Below are positions 43,995-52,722 of a DNA stretch of 64,000 nucleotides, piece by piece. This DNA comes from Gammaproteobacteria bacterium. GTDB taxonomy: Bacteria; Pseudomonadota; Gammaproteobacteria; JABDBA01. The position numbers and the translations under genes were made by a program. The stretch covers positions 57,393 through 121,392 of the forward strand of contig JABDBA010000001.1 in NCBI GenBank assembly GCA_013288885.1, read 5' to 3'. The notes under the pieces were generated by a model, which was given only the letters and a program-made list of their open reading frames with translations, had not been told where the DNA came from and did not search any database. Positions within the stretch are counted from its first letter, which is position 1; every line of letters starts with the position of its first letter.

Positions 43995-46211
43995 TTAAAA
44001 CAAAAGTGATGTACCGATTGACCAAAGATTTTCAGTGGCTGATCCACCCTCACTTTGTAGAATATTGCTCAATGCCCCATAGTAACGGGTATGTTCATAT
44101 TCTGTAAATAGCGCAATGTTAGGTGATAAACGAATATAGGGGCGCACAGTCACTTGCCATTCATTAAAACCATTACCAATACCCGCGCCTGCTACCGTTT
44201 TGCTGGCTATAATACTACGCACGCCTACACGAATAAAAAAGTTATTACTGATTTGTGAATCGCGCGATAATTCTGCATCTAATTTATCACTGCCTGAGTA
44301 CCAATAATTGCGGATATCGGTGTCGATAAAATACGGCATTTGACCTTCAATACCTACACCCGGTTGCCAATACGGTGTTTGTGCCGGTCGATAAAAATAA
44401 TTAACGCCGCCTTTGATCGCCCAAAATTCGCTAATGGGATACCAATAAAAAATATCTACATCGCCATTAGTGATTTTACCATTATCTATTTCGGCATCAT
44501 TCATATACAGTTCTAATTTATTGTAATCAGAACCTAGCAATGCTTTATAAGTAAATTTATCAGTGTTGTTAAATGGATCAATGCTAGCATCTAAAAAATT
44601 AGCCGCATAAAAATTTGCCGGATGAATCATATGATCGGCATGTTCGGCATGTGATGAATCGGCTGTTTGATTCTGGCTGTAAGTAGTGTAGCGAAAAACA
44701 CGCTCCATACCCGACATCATGTGATATAAAAAGTGACAATGAAAAATCCATTGGCCACTGGCATCAGCATCAAAATCAGCAACCACCGTTTCACCAGGCG
44801 CTACATCTATGGTATGTAAAAACGGATCAAAAGCACCATGGCCATTACGTAAAATAAAAAAGTGCCCGTGCAGATGCATTGGGTGATGCATCATTGATTT
44901 GTTCACAAAGATAATACGATAACGTTTGCCCGGTTCGATTAAAATTGGTTTTGCTTTATAACCCGGCACTCCATTTATAAACCAAATGAAACGCCCCATA
45001 TAACCCGATAATTCCATGCGAATAATTTGCACTGGTTTATTTGGATCATTAGTCGGCACTGGCGATACTAAATTTTGGTATTTTGATGGCGCAGGCTGCA
45101 TGGCAGACATATCCATATTTTTCATATCCATGCCTGACATATCGCCACTCATACCGGTATCGGGTTGTGGGGTGGGAAATGGCGCGACATTTTTATAATC
45201 CACAACCTGATGTGGTTGCGTTATCAACGCACCTAGTGCAGCGCCGACAGTATCAGCTGATTCAGCATAAATAATATAAGGCGAATGATTAGTTATTTTT
45301 ACTAACGCATCGTAAGTTTCGGCGGGAGTCATTGTGAAATCATTGACAGTATATGGTTGCACATCGTGACCTTGCACATGCACCATTTGTAGGGTGGTTC
45401 CTGGAATTTTTACATGAAACATCGTGCCCGAACCAGCATCGATAAATCGTAAACGCACCACATCGCCAGGTTTAACTAACGCAGTCCACGGTTGTGTGGG
45501 TGGTTGACCATTTAATAAAAAAGTGTCGTAAGCGACATCGCTGATATCATAAATACTCATGCGCATTTGTTGCATCATTTTATAATTCATAATCATTGTT
45601 TGCCGTTGCATTGTATTAGCAACGCGATAATCATGAATGAAGCGCAGCAATGAAGGCTGCAAAGGAAAATCCGCCGAATAAAAATCACCGTCTTTTTTTA
45701 GATTGCGATAAATTTGCTCCGGTGATGTATTACTCCAATCCGATAATATAATTACAAAATCTTTGTCATAGTGATAACGCGGCGGTTGTAGTGGATCAAT
45801 AATAATGCCGCCGTATAAACCTTGCTGCTCTTGAAAACCGGCGTGCGCGTGATACCAATAAGTGCCGGATTGTTTGAGCGTAAATTGATAATGAAAAACG
45901 CCGCCGGGCGGAATCGCTGGCGCACTGATGCCTTCTACCCCATCCATCTGCCATGGTACTAATAAACCATGCCAATGAATAATTGTGCCTTTGTCTAAAT
46001 GGTTATAAACATTGATCGTAACGCGATCCCCTTCTTTGAAATGTAACGTCGGCGCGGGAATTTGATCATTCACCGCAATCGCTTGCACCGTTTTACCCGT
46101 AAAGTTTACGGTTTTATACGCCACCGTTAAATTGACGGTGACATTGGCGGCGAAGGCGCTGGGGAGCCAGGTTATTAATAATAGAATTAGTGTTATTTGT
46201 ATTTTTTTCAT
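43995..46211 (-). CDS. CopA multicopper oxidase fused to CopB outer-membrane barrel
   Basis: About 738 residues from ATG 46211 (a TTG at 46220 is possible). A signal peptide ends near ITWLPSAFA. Plastocyanin-like domains carry all four copper motifs: HWHGLL (about 82), WYHAHAG (about 122), HPMHLHGHFF (about 446), and FHCHFLYHMMSGM (about 493). A Met-rich loop (MSGMDMKNMDMSAM) lies near 370. From about 539 to the C-terminus comes a CopB-type beta-barrel region (DIFYWYPISEFWAIKGGVNY, VTVRPYIRLSPNIALFTEY, terminal GTSLLF). These are normally two separate proteins, CopA and CopB; here the oxidase would be tied to the outer membrane. A copper-detoxification role is known for the family. Confidence 0.9.
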   Translation of the reverse strand: MKKIQITLILLLITWLPSAFAANVTVNLTVAYKTVNFTGKTVQAIAVNDQIPAPTLHFKEGDRVTINVYNHLDKGTIIHWHGLLVPWQMDGVEGISAPAIPPGGVFHYQFTLKQSGTYWYHAHAGFQEQQGLYGGIIIDPLQPPRYHYDKDFVIILSDWSNTSPEQIYRNLKKDGDFYSADFPLQPSLLRFIHDYRVANTMQRQTMIMNYKMMQQMRMSIYDISDVAYDTFLLNGQPPTQPWTALVKPGDVVRLRFIDAGSGTMFHVKIPGTTLQMVHVQGHDVQPYTVNDFTMTPAETYDALVKITNHSPYIIYAESADTVGAALGALITQPHQVVDYKNVAPFPTPQPDTGMSGDMSGMDMKNMDMSAMQPAPSKYQNLVSPVPTNDPNKPVQIIRMELSGYMGRFIWFINGVPGYKAKPILIEPGKRYRIIFVNKSMMHHPMHLHGHFFILRNGHGAFDPFLHTIDVAPGETVVADFDADASGQWIFHCHFLYHMMSGMERVFRYTTYSQNQTADSSHAEHADHMIHPANFYAANFLDASIDPFNNTDKFTYKALLGSDYNKLELYMNDAEIDNGKITNGDVDIFYWYPISEFWAIKGGVNYFYRPAQTPYWQPGVGIEGQMPYFIDTDIRNYWYSGSDKLDAELSRDSQISNNFFIRVGVRSIIASKTVAGAGIGNGFNEWQVTVRPYIRLSPNIALFTEYEHTRYYGALSNILQSEGGSATENLWSIGTSLLF

Positions 46212-46293
46212 TATAAACAATATACCTTTTTTGTTCAGCCACCAAGTTTTTGACTATCCTAATCTATATTGGTCCAATGTAGTATCACCCCCG

Positions 46294-46324
46294 ACCATTT
46301 TGCCGACCTCGGCAAAATGGTTTT
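46294..46324. repeat. Perfect 13-bp inverted repeat (hairpin)
   Basis: ACCATTTTGCCGA and TCGGCAAAATGGT are exact complements separated by CC; the right arm is followed by TTTT. It lies in the 237-bp gap between the divergent multicopper oxidase and Rpn-type genes, about 110 bases before the latter. It may be a terminator-like hairpin, a repeat-element end or a protein-binding site; no gene ends just upstream of it. Confidence 0.6.
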
Positions 46325-46448
46325 GCTCAGGATTAGTCGAACAGTCAAAGCGACAGAAAACATTACCAATTATATTCTTTATTGACAACTATTCCTTTAT
46401 TAAGTAACCTATTTGGTAATAATTAATCAATAAAGGGTGCGCTGTTAT

Positions 46449-47426
46449 ATGCAAAAAGAATTAAAAGGTGAACTTTTGTCTAAAAAACCAAAAGCACAAC
46501 ATGATAGTGCATGGAAAGACGTGCTTGATGAATATTTACCTCAAGCACTGGAGATTTGTTTTCCCGACCTTTACCAGCTCATTGATTGGGATCGAGGATG
46601 GGCAGCACAGGATAAAGAGTTAGAAACTATCTCAAAGGAAGATAAAATTGGCAAACAATTTGTCGATAAATTAATACGGGTATTCCTTAAAGATGGGAGT
46701 GCCCCTTGGGTGCTACTTCATCTTGAAGTTGAGCAAGCTCCGACAGCAAAGTTCCCTGAACGCATGTTTGTTTATGCTATCCGGCTTTTTAATAAATACG
46801 GGCGTCCTATCGCAAGCTGCGCTTTTTTGGCTGATGATAATAGCAACTATAGACCCACTTCCTATGAAGTGGGCTTTGGTGGCTCACGGTTACGGCAAGA
46901 TTTTCTGGTATGCAAGCTGATCGACTTTGAAAAAGATCGTGAAACGTTGGAGACCTCTACTAATCCTTTTGCTACGGTCATTCTATTTCACTTGGATGCC
47001 CTCAAGGCTAAAAAGCAGCCTGAGGAGCAGAAGTATGAAACCAAAGTCGGTCTATGCAAACGCATGATTAAGAACGGCTTCAAAAGAAATGAAATCGTTA
47101 ATTTTTTGCGGTTTTTAGACTTTTCCATTGCGCTAACGGAAGAATTTGAGCTAAAATATAGAGAAGAAATCCACCAATTTGAGGCGAACAAACACATGAC
47201 TTATCTATCCAATTTTGAACTTATCAGTATGCAACGGGGCTTTGAAAAAGGAGTGCACGAAGGCATCGAGAAAGGCATGGAGAAAGGCATTGCGAGGGGC
47301 ATCGAGAAAGAACGCAATGAAGTAGCGCTGAATCTATTAAGAGAAGGTTTAGACGTTAATTTAATTGCTAAAGTGACGGGGTTAACGCCAGAACGTTTGC
47401 AAGAATTGCAAAAACAAGCGCATTAG
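46449..47426 (+). CDS. Rpn-family PD-(D/E)XK nuclease-like protein
   Basis: About 325 residues from ATG 46449 (AAAGGG upstream; a GTG at 46437 overlaps that site). The N-terminal nuclease region contains the catalytic pattern DKLIRVFLKDG … WVLLHLEVEQ (Asp, then Glu-x-Glu/Gln), followed by FNKYGRPIASCAFLAD. Residues 270-290 carry the repeats GIEKGMEKGIARGIEKE typical of this family. Rpn proteins promote RecA-independent recombination and include phage-defence and phase-variable members; Gly-Ile/Met-Glu-Lys repeats often vary in number. Confidence 0.8.
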   Translation: MQKELKGELLSKKPKAQHDSAWKDVLDEYLPQALEICFPDLYQLIDWDRGWAAQDKELETISKEDKIGKQFVDKLIRVFLKDGSAPWVLLHLEVEQAPTAKFPERMFVYAIRLFNKYGRPIASCAFLADDNSNYRPTSYEVGFGGSRLRQDFLVCKLIDFEKDRETLETSTNPFATVILFHLDALKAKKQPEEQKYETKVGLCKRMIKNGFKRNEIVNFLRFLDFSIALTEEFELKYREEIHQFEANKHMTYLSNFELISMQRGFEKGVHEGIEKGMEKGIARGIEKERNEVALNLLREGLDVNLIAKVTGLTPERLQELQKQAH

Positions 47427-47458
47427 CTAATAGTGACACGCACTGTGTACGTGCCGCC

Positions 47459-48817
47459 CTATTTTCTTAATCGCAATCCCACCACAAAAATAATCAACAT
47501 AATAGCCGCCGAAAATAACGCCACCCAATGAAAAGCGCTGATAAAATTTGAGTGGCTTTCGCGCCAGTGAAAAAGTACCGTGGCTAGCGCTAACGATATG
47601 GAGCCACTGACATTTAAAATAGTAAATAAGGTTCCAATGGCACTACCCATTTTTTCGGATGGAACGGATTGTGTTAACGCCGTAATGGAACCCGCATTAG
47701 AAATGCCCCAGGTGTAACCCATTAAAACTAAAATTAATATGATAAAGAAAATTGAAGTATTAGGATAAAAGAAAGCATGACAAATGGCCGCTAGTAGCGC
47801 GATGCCTAACCCATAGACTAGAAGATTAAATACACCAAATTTATTTACTAATTTTTCTAAAAACAGTGAAACGAACACTTGCGAAACCGGTACACACAAC
47901 AAAGTTAGTCCGATATAAAATGCGGATTGTTGGCGCATCAATTGCAGATAGAGCGAATCAAAGAACATAAATACAAATACGATAAAACCCGCTATTACAC
48001 AAACTAACATCGCTAAACAGGCGTGGCGGTTTTTAAAAATTGCTAAGTCTAATAATGGTTGCTCAATTTTATTTTCTAAAATAATTAAAAGAACTAACGC
48101 TGATAATCCACCAGCAATTGCGACCCATGTTGATGCTAAATCCCAACCCATTTGCTCGCCGTGCACAATGCCATAAATCAAACTGCCTAAGCCAATTGCT
48201 AATAAAATTGCGCCGTACCAATCTATTTTTATGTTGTAATCCGGTTTCGGTGAAGGCTTGAGGCTGAAAGAACAGCATCCTAAACCAATTAAGATAATAG
48301 GAATATTAATCCAAAATACCCAGCGCCAGCCTAAGGTGGTGATTAATACACCGCCTAAAAATGGGCCTAACGCTAATCCCGCGCCATTAAATGCGCTGTA
48401 AACGCCGATAGCGCGCATTTGTTCGTTGGCAGGAAATGCTTGCGGTAACAGAGCAACACCAATCGTTGCGATAATCGCCGCAGCAAACCCTTGAATGGCG
48501 CGAAAAAATATTAACATTTGAATACTGTGCGAATTCGCCGCGCCGATAGCTGCAATACCAAAAATAATAAACCCAAAATAAAAAACTTTTTTACGGCCTA
48601 ATAAATCGCCTGACTTACCCGCGATGATCATGAACATGCAGAGGATCATGGCGAAAATTGTCATCACCCATTGTAACTGCAACACGGTGGCATGCAGCTC
48701 TTTTTGAATAAACGGTAACGCAGTGGTGATGATGGTAACGTCGACAAACGCAGTGAATGATAAAAGGCTTAAACCAATTAACGCCCACCATTTGTAGGGG
48801 AAGTTATTTTCTTTCAT
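47459..48817 (-). CDS. MFS transporter (DHA2-like)
   Basis: A 452-residue membrane protein of about 14 segments. The first is LSFTAFVDVTIITTALPFIQ (the D-x-T-I-V-N/T-x-A-L-P motif of DHA2 exporters), followed by AGKSGDLLGRKKVFYFGFII (motif A) and FNGAGLALGPFLGGVLITT (motif C of antiporters). It is a drug or metabolite exporter with no known substrate. Its start overlaps the end of ogt by 14 bases, so it is the last gene of the DNA-repair operon. Confidence 0.87.
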   Translation of the reverse strand: MKENNFPYKWWALIGLSLLSFTAFVDVTIITTALPFIQKELHATVLQLQWVMTIFAMILCMFMIIAGKSGDLLGRKKVFYFGFIIFGIAAIGAANSHSIQMLIFFRAIQGFAAAIIATIGVALLPQAFPANEQMRAIGVYSAFNGAGLALGPFLGGVLITTLGWRWVFWINIPIILIGLGCCSFSLKPSPKPDYNIKIDWYGAILLAIGLGSLIYGIVHGEQMGWDLASTWVAIAGGLSALVLLIILENKIEQPLLDLAIFKNRHACLAMLVCVIAGFIVFVFMFFDSLYLQLMRQQSAFYIGLTLLCVPVSQVFVSLFLEKLVNKFGVFNLLVYGLGIALLAAICHAFFYPNTSIFFIILILVLMGYTWGISNAGSITALTQSVPSEKMGSAIGTLFTILNVSGSISLALATVLFHWRESHSNFISAFHWVALFSAAIMLIIFVVGLRLRK

Positions 48818-49301
48818 GATTCAACAACCATTCTTTACGTGATAAACCACCCCCAAAACCAACTAATTTTCCATTGCTACCAATCACACGATGGCAGGGA
48901 ATAATAACCGGAATGGGGTTGCGGCCATTGGCCATGCCAACAGGCCGGGCCTTATTTTTGTCACCGATTCTTTTTGCTTGCTCGCCATAAGAAATGGTTT
49001 CTCCATAGGGTATTTTTTGCAATTGCCGCCATACTTGTATTTGAAATGGTGTGCCATTTAATACTAAAGGCAGATCAAATGTTTCTCGTTTACCGACGAA
49101 ATATTCAGCGAGTTGCTTTTTAGTTTGCACAATGATTTTTTCACCTTTCGAACGAATAAGATTTTCGCGGTCTAAATCTTTGCTGTCCACATCCCATACG
49201 ATTGCATGTAAACCTTTTGCTGAAGTGATGATGATCAATTCACCGATGGGTGAATCAATGACATCGTAAGTGCTCTGTTGTAGTAAGTGTAGATTTTTCA
49301 T
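48804..49301 (-). CDS. ogt: Methylated-DNA-[protein]-cysteine methyltransferase
   Basis: About 165 residues from ATG 49301 (GGAG upstream). The active site is VIIPCHRVIGSNGKLVGFGG, with the acceptor Cys; WRQLQKIPYGETISYGEQA and GMANGRNPIPV are the DNA-binding helix region. It removes O6-methyl from guanine in a suicide reaction. The start overlaps the stop of the Ada/AlkA gene by 4 bases (ATGA), so the two are coupled. Confidence 0.95.
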   Translation of the reverse strand: MKNLHLLQQSTYDVIDSPIGELIIITSAKGLHAIVWDVDSKDLDRENLIRSKGEKIIVQTKKQLAEYFVGKRETFDLPLVLNGTPFQIQVWRQLQKIPYGETISYGEQAKRIGDKNKARPVGMANGRNPIPVIIPCHRVIGSNGKLVGFGGGLSRKEWLLNHERK

Positions 49302-50707
49302 TTTATACTCCAAAGTAGAATAGCCCCATAAGCACGCCAGGGAACCCATTTTTGTGGATCCAAATGCAAACGTGCGATCTTTTTTTGTATTTCTAAATCA
49401 GTTTCAGGAAATCCATTCGGGTTACGCAATGCGCGCATGGCAATGTATTCCACCGTCCACGGGCCGACTCCTTTTATGGCTAACAATTTTTTACAAGTAT
49501 CTACGAAATCTGCTGTGCCATCGAGAACCAATGTTTTATTGGCAACTTCATTGGCAAGCGCTTTAATCGTAGCAACTCTTGCACTTGGCAAACCAATGTT
49601 AGATAAATCAGCGGCGAGAATATTTTCTGCGCTTGGGAAAAAACGTTCTAACTGGAGCGAATTATCCAGTGTTTGTTGTTCGCCGCAAATTTCAACAATA
49701 CGACCAAGGATGGTACGCGCCGCTTTGACACTGATTTTTTGACCAACCACTGCGCGCACTGCCAGTTCAAAACCATCCCAACAACCCGGGATCCTTAATC
49801 CCTGATGTTGTTGCAAAAATGGTTTTAGTTTTTTATCTTCTTGCAAACAATTTTCGATGGCCATGGGGTCGCAATCGAGATCGAAAATGTTTTTCAGTCG
49901 CACAATAAACTCCAATATATTGGCGTGTTTACTTAATTTAAATTCAATATCTATTTTATTATTTTCACTGTGTGTTGCTTTAAACCACCCGCGTATATCA
50001 CCGTGCGTTATAAGTCGTTGATAAGAATTATCTTCCACCAACTCCGTTCCAGGAATGGCACGGTGACTAAAAAAACTGATCAGATTGTTCCAAGCATAGG
50101 GTGGTCTATAACTTAATTGTAAACGCAGTTGTCCTTCAGAAACCGGTTCTTTTCTAAAAGCGCTCGGCGTTTTTTGGAAGCGGATTTTAAATGCATCATT
50201 AAACCGCCGCAGTGACTGAAAACCGGAGCTATAAGCAATTTCAGTAATTGACAACGATGATTTATCCAATAAATTTCTAGCAGTATCCAATTTCTTAGAC
50301 ATTAAAATGGATTGCGGGCTTGCCCCCACTTGTTGTTGAAACAGTTCACTCAACCAGCGTGATCCGATGCCTAATTTTGCGGCTAAATCTTTAATCGACA
50401 AATCTTCTAAAGCAAACGAATCCATCATGCGCACCGCACGTTGCACCGTGGCACAAGTGCCATTCCAAGCAGCCGAACCAGGGGCGGTTTCTGGCCTACA
50501 ACGTAAACACGGCCGATATCCCGCTTCTTCGGCTTGCGCGGCATGGATAAAAAATTCGAGGTTTTTTAACTGCGCTTTTTTGGCCGGGCATATTGGGCGA
50601 CAATAGATCATGGTGGTTTTGACTGCCACAAAAAATTTGCCATCAAAGCGGAAATCCCGCGCTAAATGGGCGCGATAAAACTCTTTTTTGTCGTAGGTTA
50701 CTTTCAT
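49298..50707 (-). CDS. alkA: Ada N-domain/AraC/AlkA fusion: 3-methyladenine DNA glycosylase
   Basis: About 469 residues from ATG 50707. Residues 1-75 are the Ada zinc domain (YCRPICPAKKAQLKNLEFF, then CLRCRPETAPG, four Cys). Residues 85-185 are an AraC helix-turn-helix pair (IKDLAAKLGIGSRWLSELFQ, ITEIAYSSGFQSLRRFNDAF). Residues 195-469 are an AlkA glycosylase (HhH-GPD: AIKGVGPWTVEYIAMRAL; catalytic Asp in FPETDLEIQ). It senses methyl phosphotriesters and cuts 3-methyladenine. It is an Ada-type activator with AlkA attached, the form common outside Escherichia. Confidence 0.92.
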   Translation of the reverse strand: MKVTYDKKEFYRAHLARDFRFDGKFFVAVKTTMIYCRPICPAKKAQLKNLEFFIHAAQAEEAGYRPCLRCRPETAPGSAAWNGTCATVQRAVRMMDSFALEDLSIKDLAAKLGIGSRWLSELFQQQVGASPQSILMSKKLDTARNLLDKSSLSITEIAYSSGFQSLRRFNDAFKIRFQKTPSAFRKEPVSEGQLRLQLSYRPPYAWNNLISFFSHRAIPGTELVEDNSYQRLITHGDIRGWFKATHSENNKIDIEFKLSKHANILEFIVRLKNIFDLDCDPMAIENCLQEDKKLKPFLQQHQGLRIPGCWDGFELAVRAVVGQKISVKAARTILGRIVEICGEQQTLDNSLQLERFFPSAENILAADLSNIGLPSARVATIKALANEVANKTLVLDGTADFVDTCKKLLAIKGVGPWTVEYIAMRALRNPNGFPETDLEIQKKIARLHLDPQKWVPWRAYGAILLWSIK

Positions 50708-50763
50708 AGGAGATGATAATAGCAGTTGCAAAAGCAGCCCGCTAGCCAGAATCGGAGGTGGAT

Positions 50764-51921
50764 TTATAGGGCCACTTCCCCACACCCATTAAACTCAGCA
50801 AAATCTTTAATTTTTTCTGCAAATGCCTTGTTAAATTCAGCGGTTTTTTTGCAGCCTTTTTCGGCATGAAAGCTGCGAATATGAAAAGTCTTTGCAGTCC
50901 GGTCGACTTTAGGATCAAAGCGCGCAACAAAACTATCGCCGTAGAGCACCGGCAAACAAAAATAACCGTGTTGCCTTTTTGCTGCGGGTAAATAACATTC
51001 GATTACGTAATTGAAATTAAATAATTGTTGCAGCCGTTTACGTTGAATCACTAGGTTGTCAAAAGGCGATAAAATATGTAGTTGCTTCGGCTGTTGTTTG
51101 GTATTTAGTATTGCTGCACATTTTTCTTTTGACCCATAATAAACATTATCATCAATACCATTTACTTTTATTTCGGTAATTAAACCTTCTTTCAGTAAAC
51201 GTTTAATATTTTTATTGATGCCCACTCTGGCATGACTACGTTGATATCCCATTTCGCTGGCGGTGACAATACCATTAGCATTTATCGCGGTAAGAATCAG
51301 ATGTTCATAATATTCGTTATCTGATGGCATCGTAGTATTAATGGTAGATGGTAAAACTTGTTCGGTAAGATCGTATATTTTGTGAAAGTTTTTACGCTCC
51401 GCTACCATTAATTTACCTTCCATCACCAATTGATGTAAAGCACGTTTAGCGGGTTTCCAACCATACCAATTGCCTAGAGTTTTATCTTTAAACTCAAAAT
51501 CTTTAGATTGCAAGCCACCTTCTTTTTTGATGCGATCTAACACAAATTTCTTGATTTTCAAATCTTGCGCAAACCAGTGTGACTTGCCTTTGGCATAAAT
51601 TGCTTTCAGCGGCAAAGTAAAACGATAATCACTCATCGGCAAATATGCCGCAGCGTGGCTCCAATATTCAAAAATCTTTTTTTCGCGCAGGAGTTCGTCA
51701 AGATATTTTTGTTGATAATCATTATGGCGTGACCACAAAACATGATGATGCGCACGTGCGATAACTGCCAAGGTATCGATTTGGATGTAGCCTAAATGTT
51801 GAACGATCGCAAGCGTTGCGGCTTTATTAGATTTAATGGTTTTACTCGAATTAAAACTCACTCCACCCAAACGTTGGCTTGCTAATACGATTTTTCGTGC
51901 TTCGGGGGGAGAGATGATCAT
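50764..51921 (-). CDS. ycaQ: YcaQ-like interstrand-crosslink DNA glycosylase
   Basis: About 385 residues. The core helix-turn-helix glycosylase (DUF1006) includes the Gln-x-Asp catalytic motif in HLGYIQIDTLAVIARAHHHV; other signatures are LWSRHNDYQQKYLDELL, YWSHAAAYLPMSDYRF, LILTAINANGIVTASEMGYQ and LPVLYGDSFVARFDPKVDR. YcaQ removes nitrogen-mustard crosslinks and bulky N7 adducts. The start ATG 51921 follows the VapC stop after one base, so it depends on coupled translation. It precedes the Ada/AlkA gene by 56 bases. Confidence 0.88.
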   Translation of the reverse strand: MIISPPEARKIVLASQRLGGVSFNSSKTIKSNKAATLAIVQHLGYIQIDTLAVIARAHHHVLWSRHNDYQQKYLDELLREKKIFEYWSHAAAYLPMSDYRFTLPLKAIYAKGKSHWFAQDLKIKKFVLDRIKKEGGLQSKDFEFKDKTLGNWYGWKPAKRALHQLVMEGKLMVAERKNFHKIYDLTEQVLPSTINTTMPSDNEYYEHLILTAINANGIVTASEMGYQRSHARVGINKNIKRLLKEGLITEIKVNGIDDNVYYGSKEKCAAILNTKQQPKQLHILSPFDNLVIQRKRLQQLFNFNYVIECYLPAAKRQHGYFCLPVLYGDSFVARFDPKVDRTAKTFHIRSFHAEKGCKKTAEFNKAFAEKIKDFAEFNGCGEVAL

Positions 51922-51922
51922 A

Positions 51923-52303
51923 CTAAGCCGAAATAAAGTGTTTGATAGCATACTGTTTAAAGTGACGATCATGACTAATTAAGGTTAATTTTTCAATTTC
52001 GGCTTGGGCAATAAGCATACGGTCAAAAGGATCTGTGTGATGTTGGGGTAGCTTTCCAGCAAGGTTTGCATGACTATGATGAATAGGTAATTCTTGAAAA
52101 TCACTTTCCATTAATGCATTTTCAAGATCATTAGGCGTAATGAGTTTACCAGATGCTTTTTTTATTGAAATTTCCCAGATACTGGCTGCACTGATAAAAA
52201 CCATGTTATCAGCATCAGAAATTAATTTTCTAATTTTTGACGAAAGTAAAGATTGATCAGACAACCACCACAGTAAAATATGAGTATCCAACAATAAATT
52301 CAT
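51923..52303 (-). CDS. PIN-domain toxin (VapC-like) of a Phd-type pair
   Basis: A 126-residue PIN protein: NLLLDTHILLWWLSDQSLLS (first Asp), AASIWEISIKKASGKL (Glu), HHTDPFDRMLIAQAEIEKLT (Asp pair), and SHDRHFKQY. It is the short PIN branch paired with Phd/YefM antitoxins, where an Arg or Asp pattern confirms activity. It overlaps the antitoxin gene by 4 bases and leads directly into ycaQ. Confidence 0.92.
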   Translation of the reverse strand: MNLLLDTHILLWWLSDQSLLSSKIRKLISDADNMVFISAASIWEISIKKASGKLITPNDLENALMESDFQELPIHHSHANLAGKLPQHHTDPFDRMLIAQAEIEKLTLISHDRHFKQYAIKHFISA

Positions 52304-52539
52304 TCATGCTCTCCTTTAAAAGCAGCAAGCACCTCTGGTGGAAGTGTATCAAAATCTTCATGAATAATAACTTTCCCTTTCCAATAACCCGGCTTGCGTG
52401 TTTTGGTTGTTTTTTTGAAAGGGATAAGTTTAGCGATAGGTTTCCCGGCCTTACCGATTACCACTTCCTCGCCATGGGCGACCTTCTCAAGAAGACTGGA
52501 TAAATGGGTCTTTGCTTCATAAATATTGACTGTATACAT
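52300..52539 (-). CDS. Phd/YefM-family antitoxin
   Basis: A 79-residue protein. The N-terminal Phd fold (YTVNIYEAKTHLSSLLEKVA) binds DNA as a dimer, followed by GEEVVIGKAGKPIAKLIPF. The C-terminal tail (KVIIHEDFDTLPPEVLAAF) would bind the PIN toxin. It is the first gene of a run phd-vapC-ycaQ-alkA-ogt-MFS; an operator-like inverted repeat lies just upstream. Confidence 0.92.
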   Translation of the reverse strand: MYTVNIYEAKTHLSSLLEKVAHGEEVVIGKAGKPIAKLIPFKKTTKTRKPGYWKGKVIIHEDFDTLPPEVLAAFKGEHE

Positions 52540-52550
52540 ATAAACTCCCT

Positions 52551-52582
52551 TTGACTAAGTTGACTAGGTTAAGTTTAGTCAA
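52551..52582. promoter_or_regulatory. Operator of the phd-vapC operon
   Basis: TTGACTAA (52551-52558) and TTAGTCAA (52575-52582) are perfect inverted repeats 16 bases apart, directly upstream of the phd start on the minus strand; a further TTGACTA lies between (52560-52566). Phd-type antitoxins bind such paired boxes to repress their operon. If so, the repair genes downstream share this control. Confidence 0.6.
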
Positions 52583-52638
52583 GAAATGGCTAAAGGTCAA
52601 GCTTGGTATTATCTTCTTGGCCTTTTTATGTCGCTCCC

Positions 52639-52694
52639 TTACAATTTGTTCAACGTATTGAAGAAATTTCTTCAATGTACTGAACAAATTGTAA
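52639..52694. repeat. 56-bp near-perfect palindrome
   Basis: Arms TTACAATTTGTTCA (52639-52652) and TGAACAAATTGTAA (52681-52694) enclose ACGT, then a second perfect palindrome ATTGAAGAAATTTCTTCAAT (52657-52676), then GTAC. Only the two four-base spacers fail to pair, so 24 of 28 positions match. It lies between the phd promoter and the end of the TPR gene. There is no T run after it. It could fold into a long cruciform or hairpin, or be a repeat element. Confidence 0.9.
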
Positions 52695-52722
52695 AAGTCG
52701 TTATGTGTTAACACATTCAATA

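Noticed and set aside
46260..46350. Insertion sequence end or MITE at the 13-bp inverted repeat
   Set aside because: No transposase, no target duplication and no second copy seen in the window.
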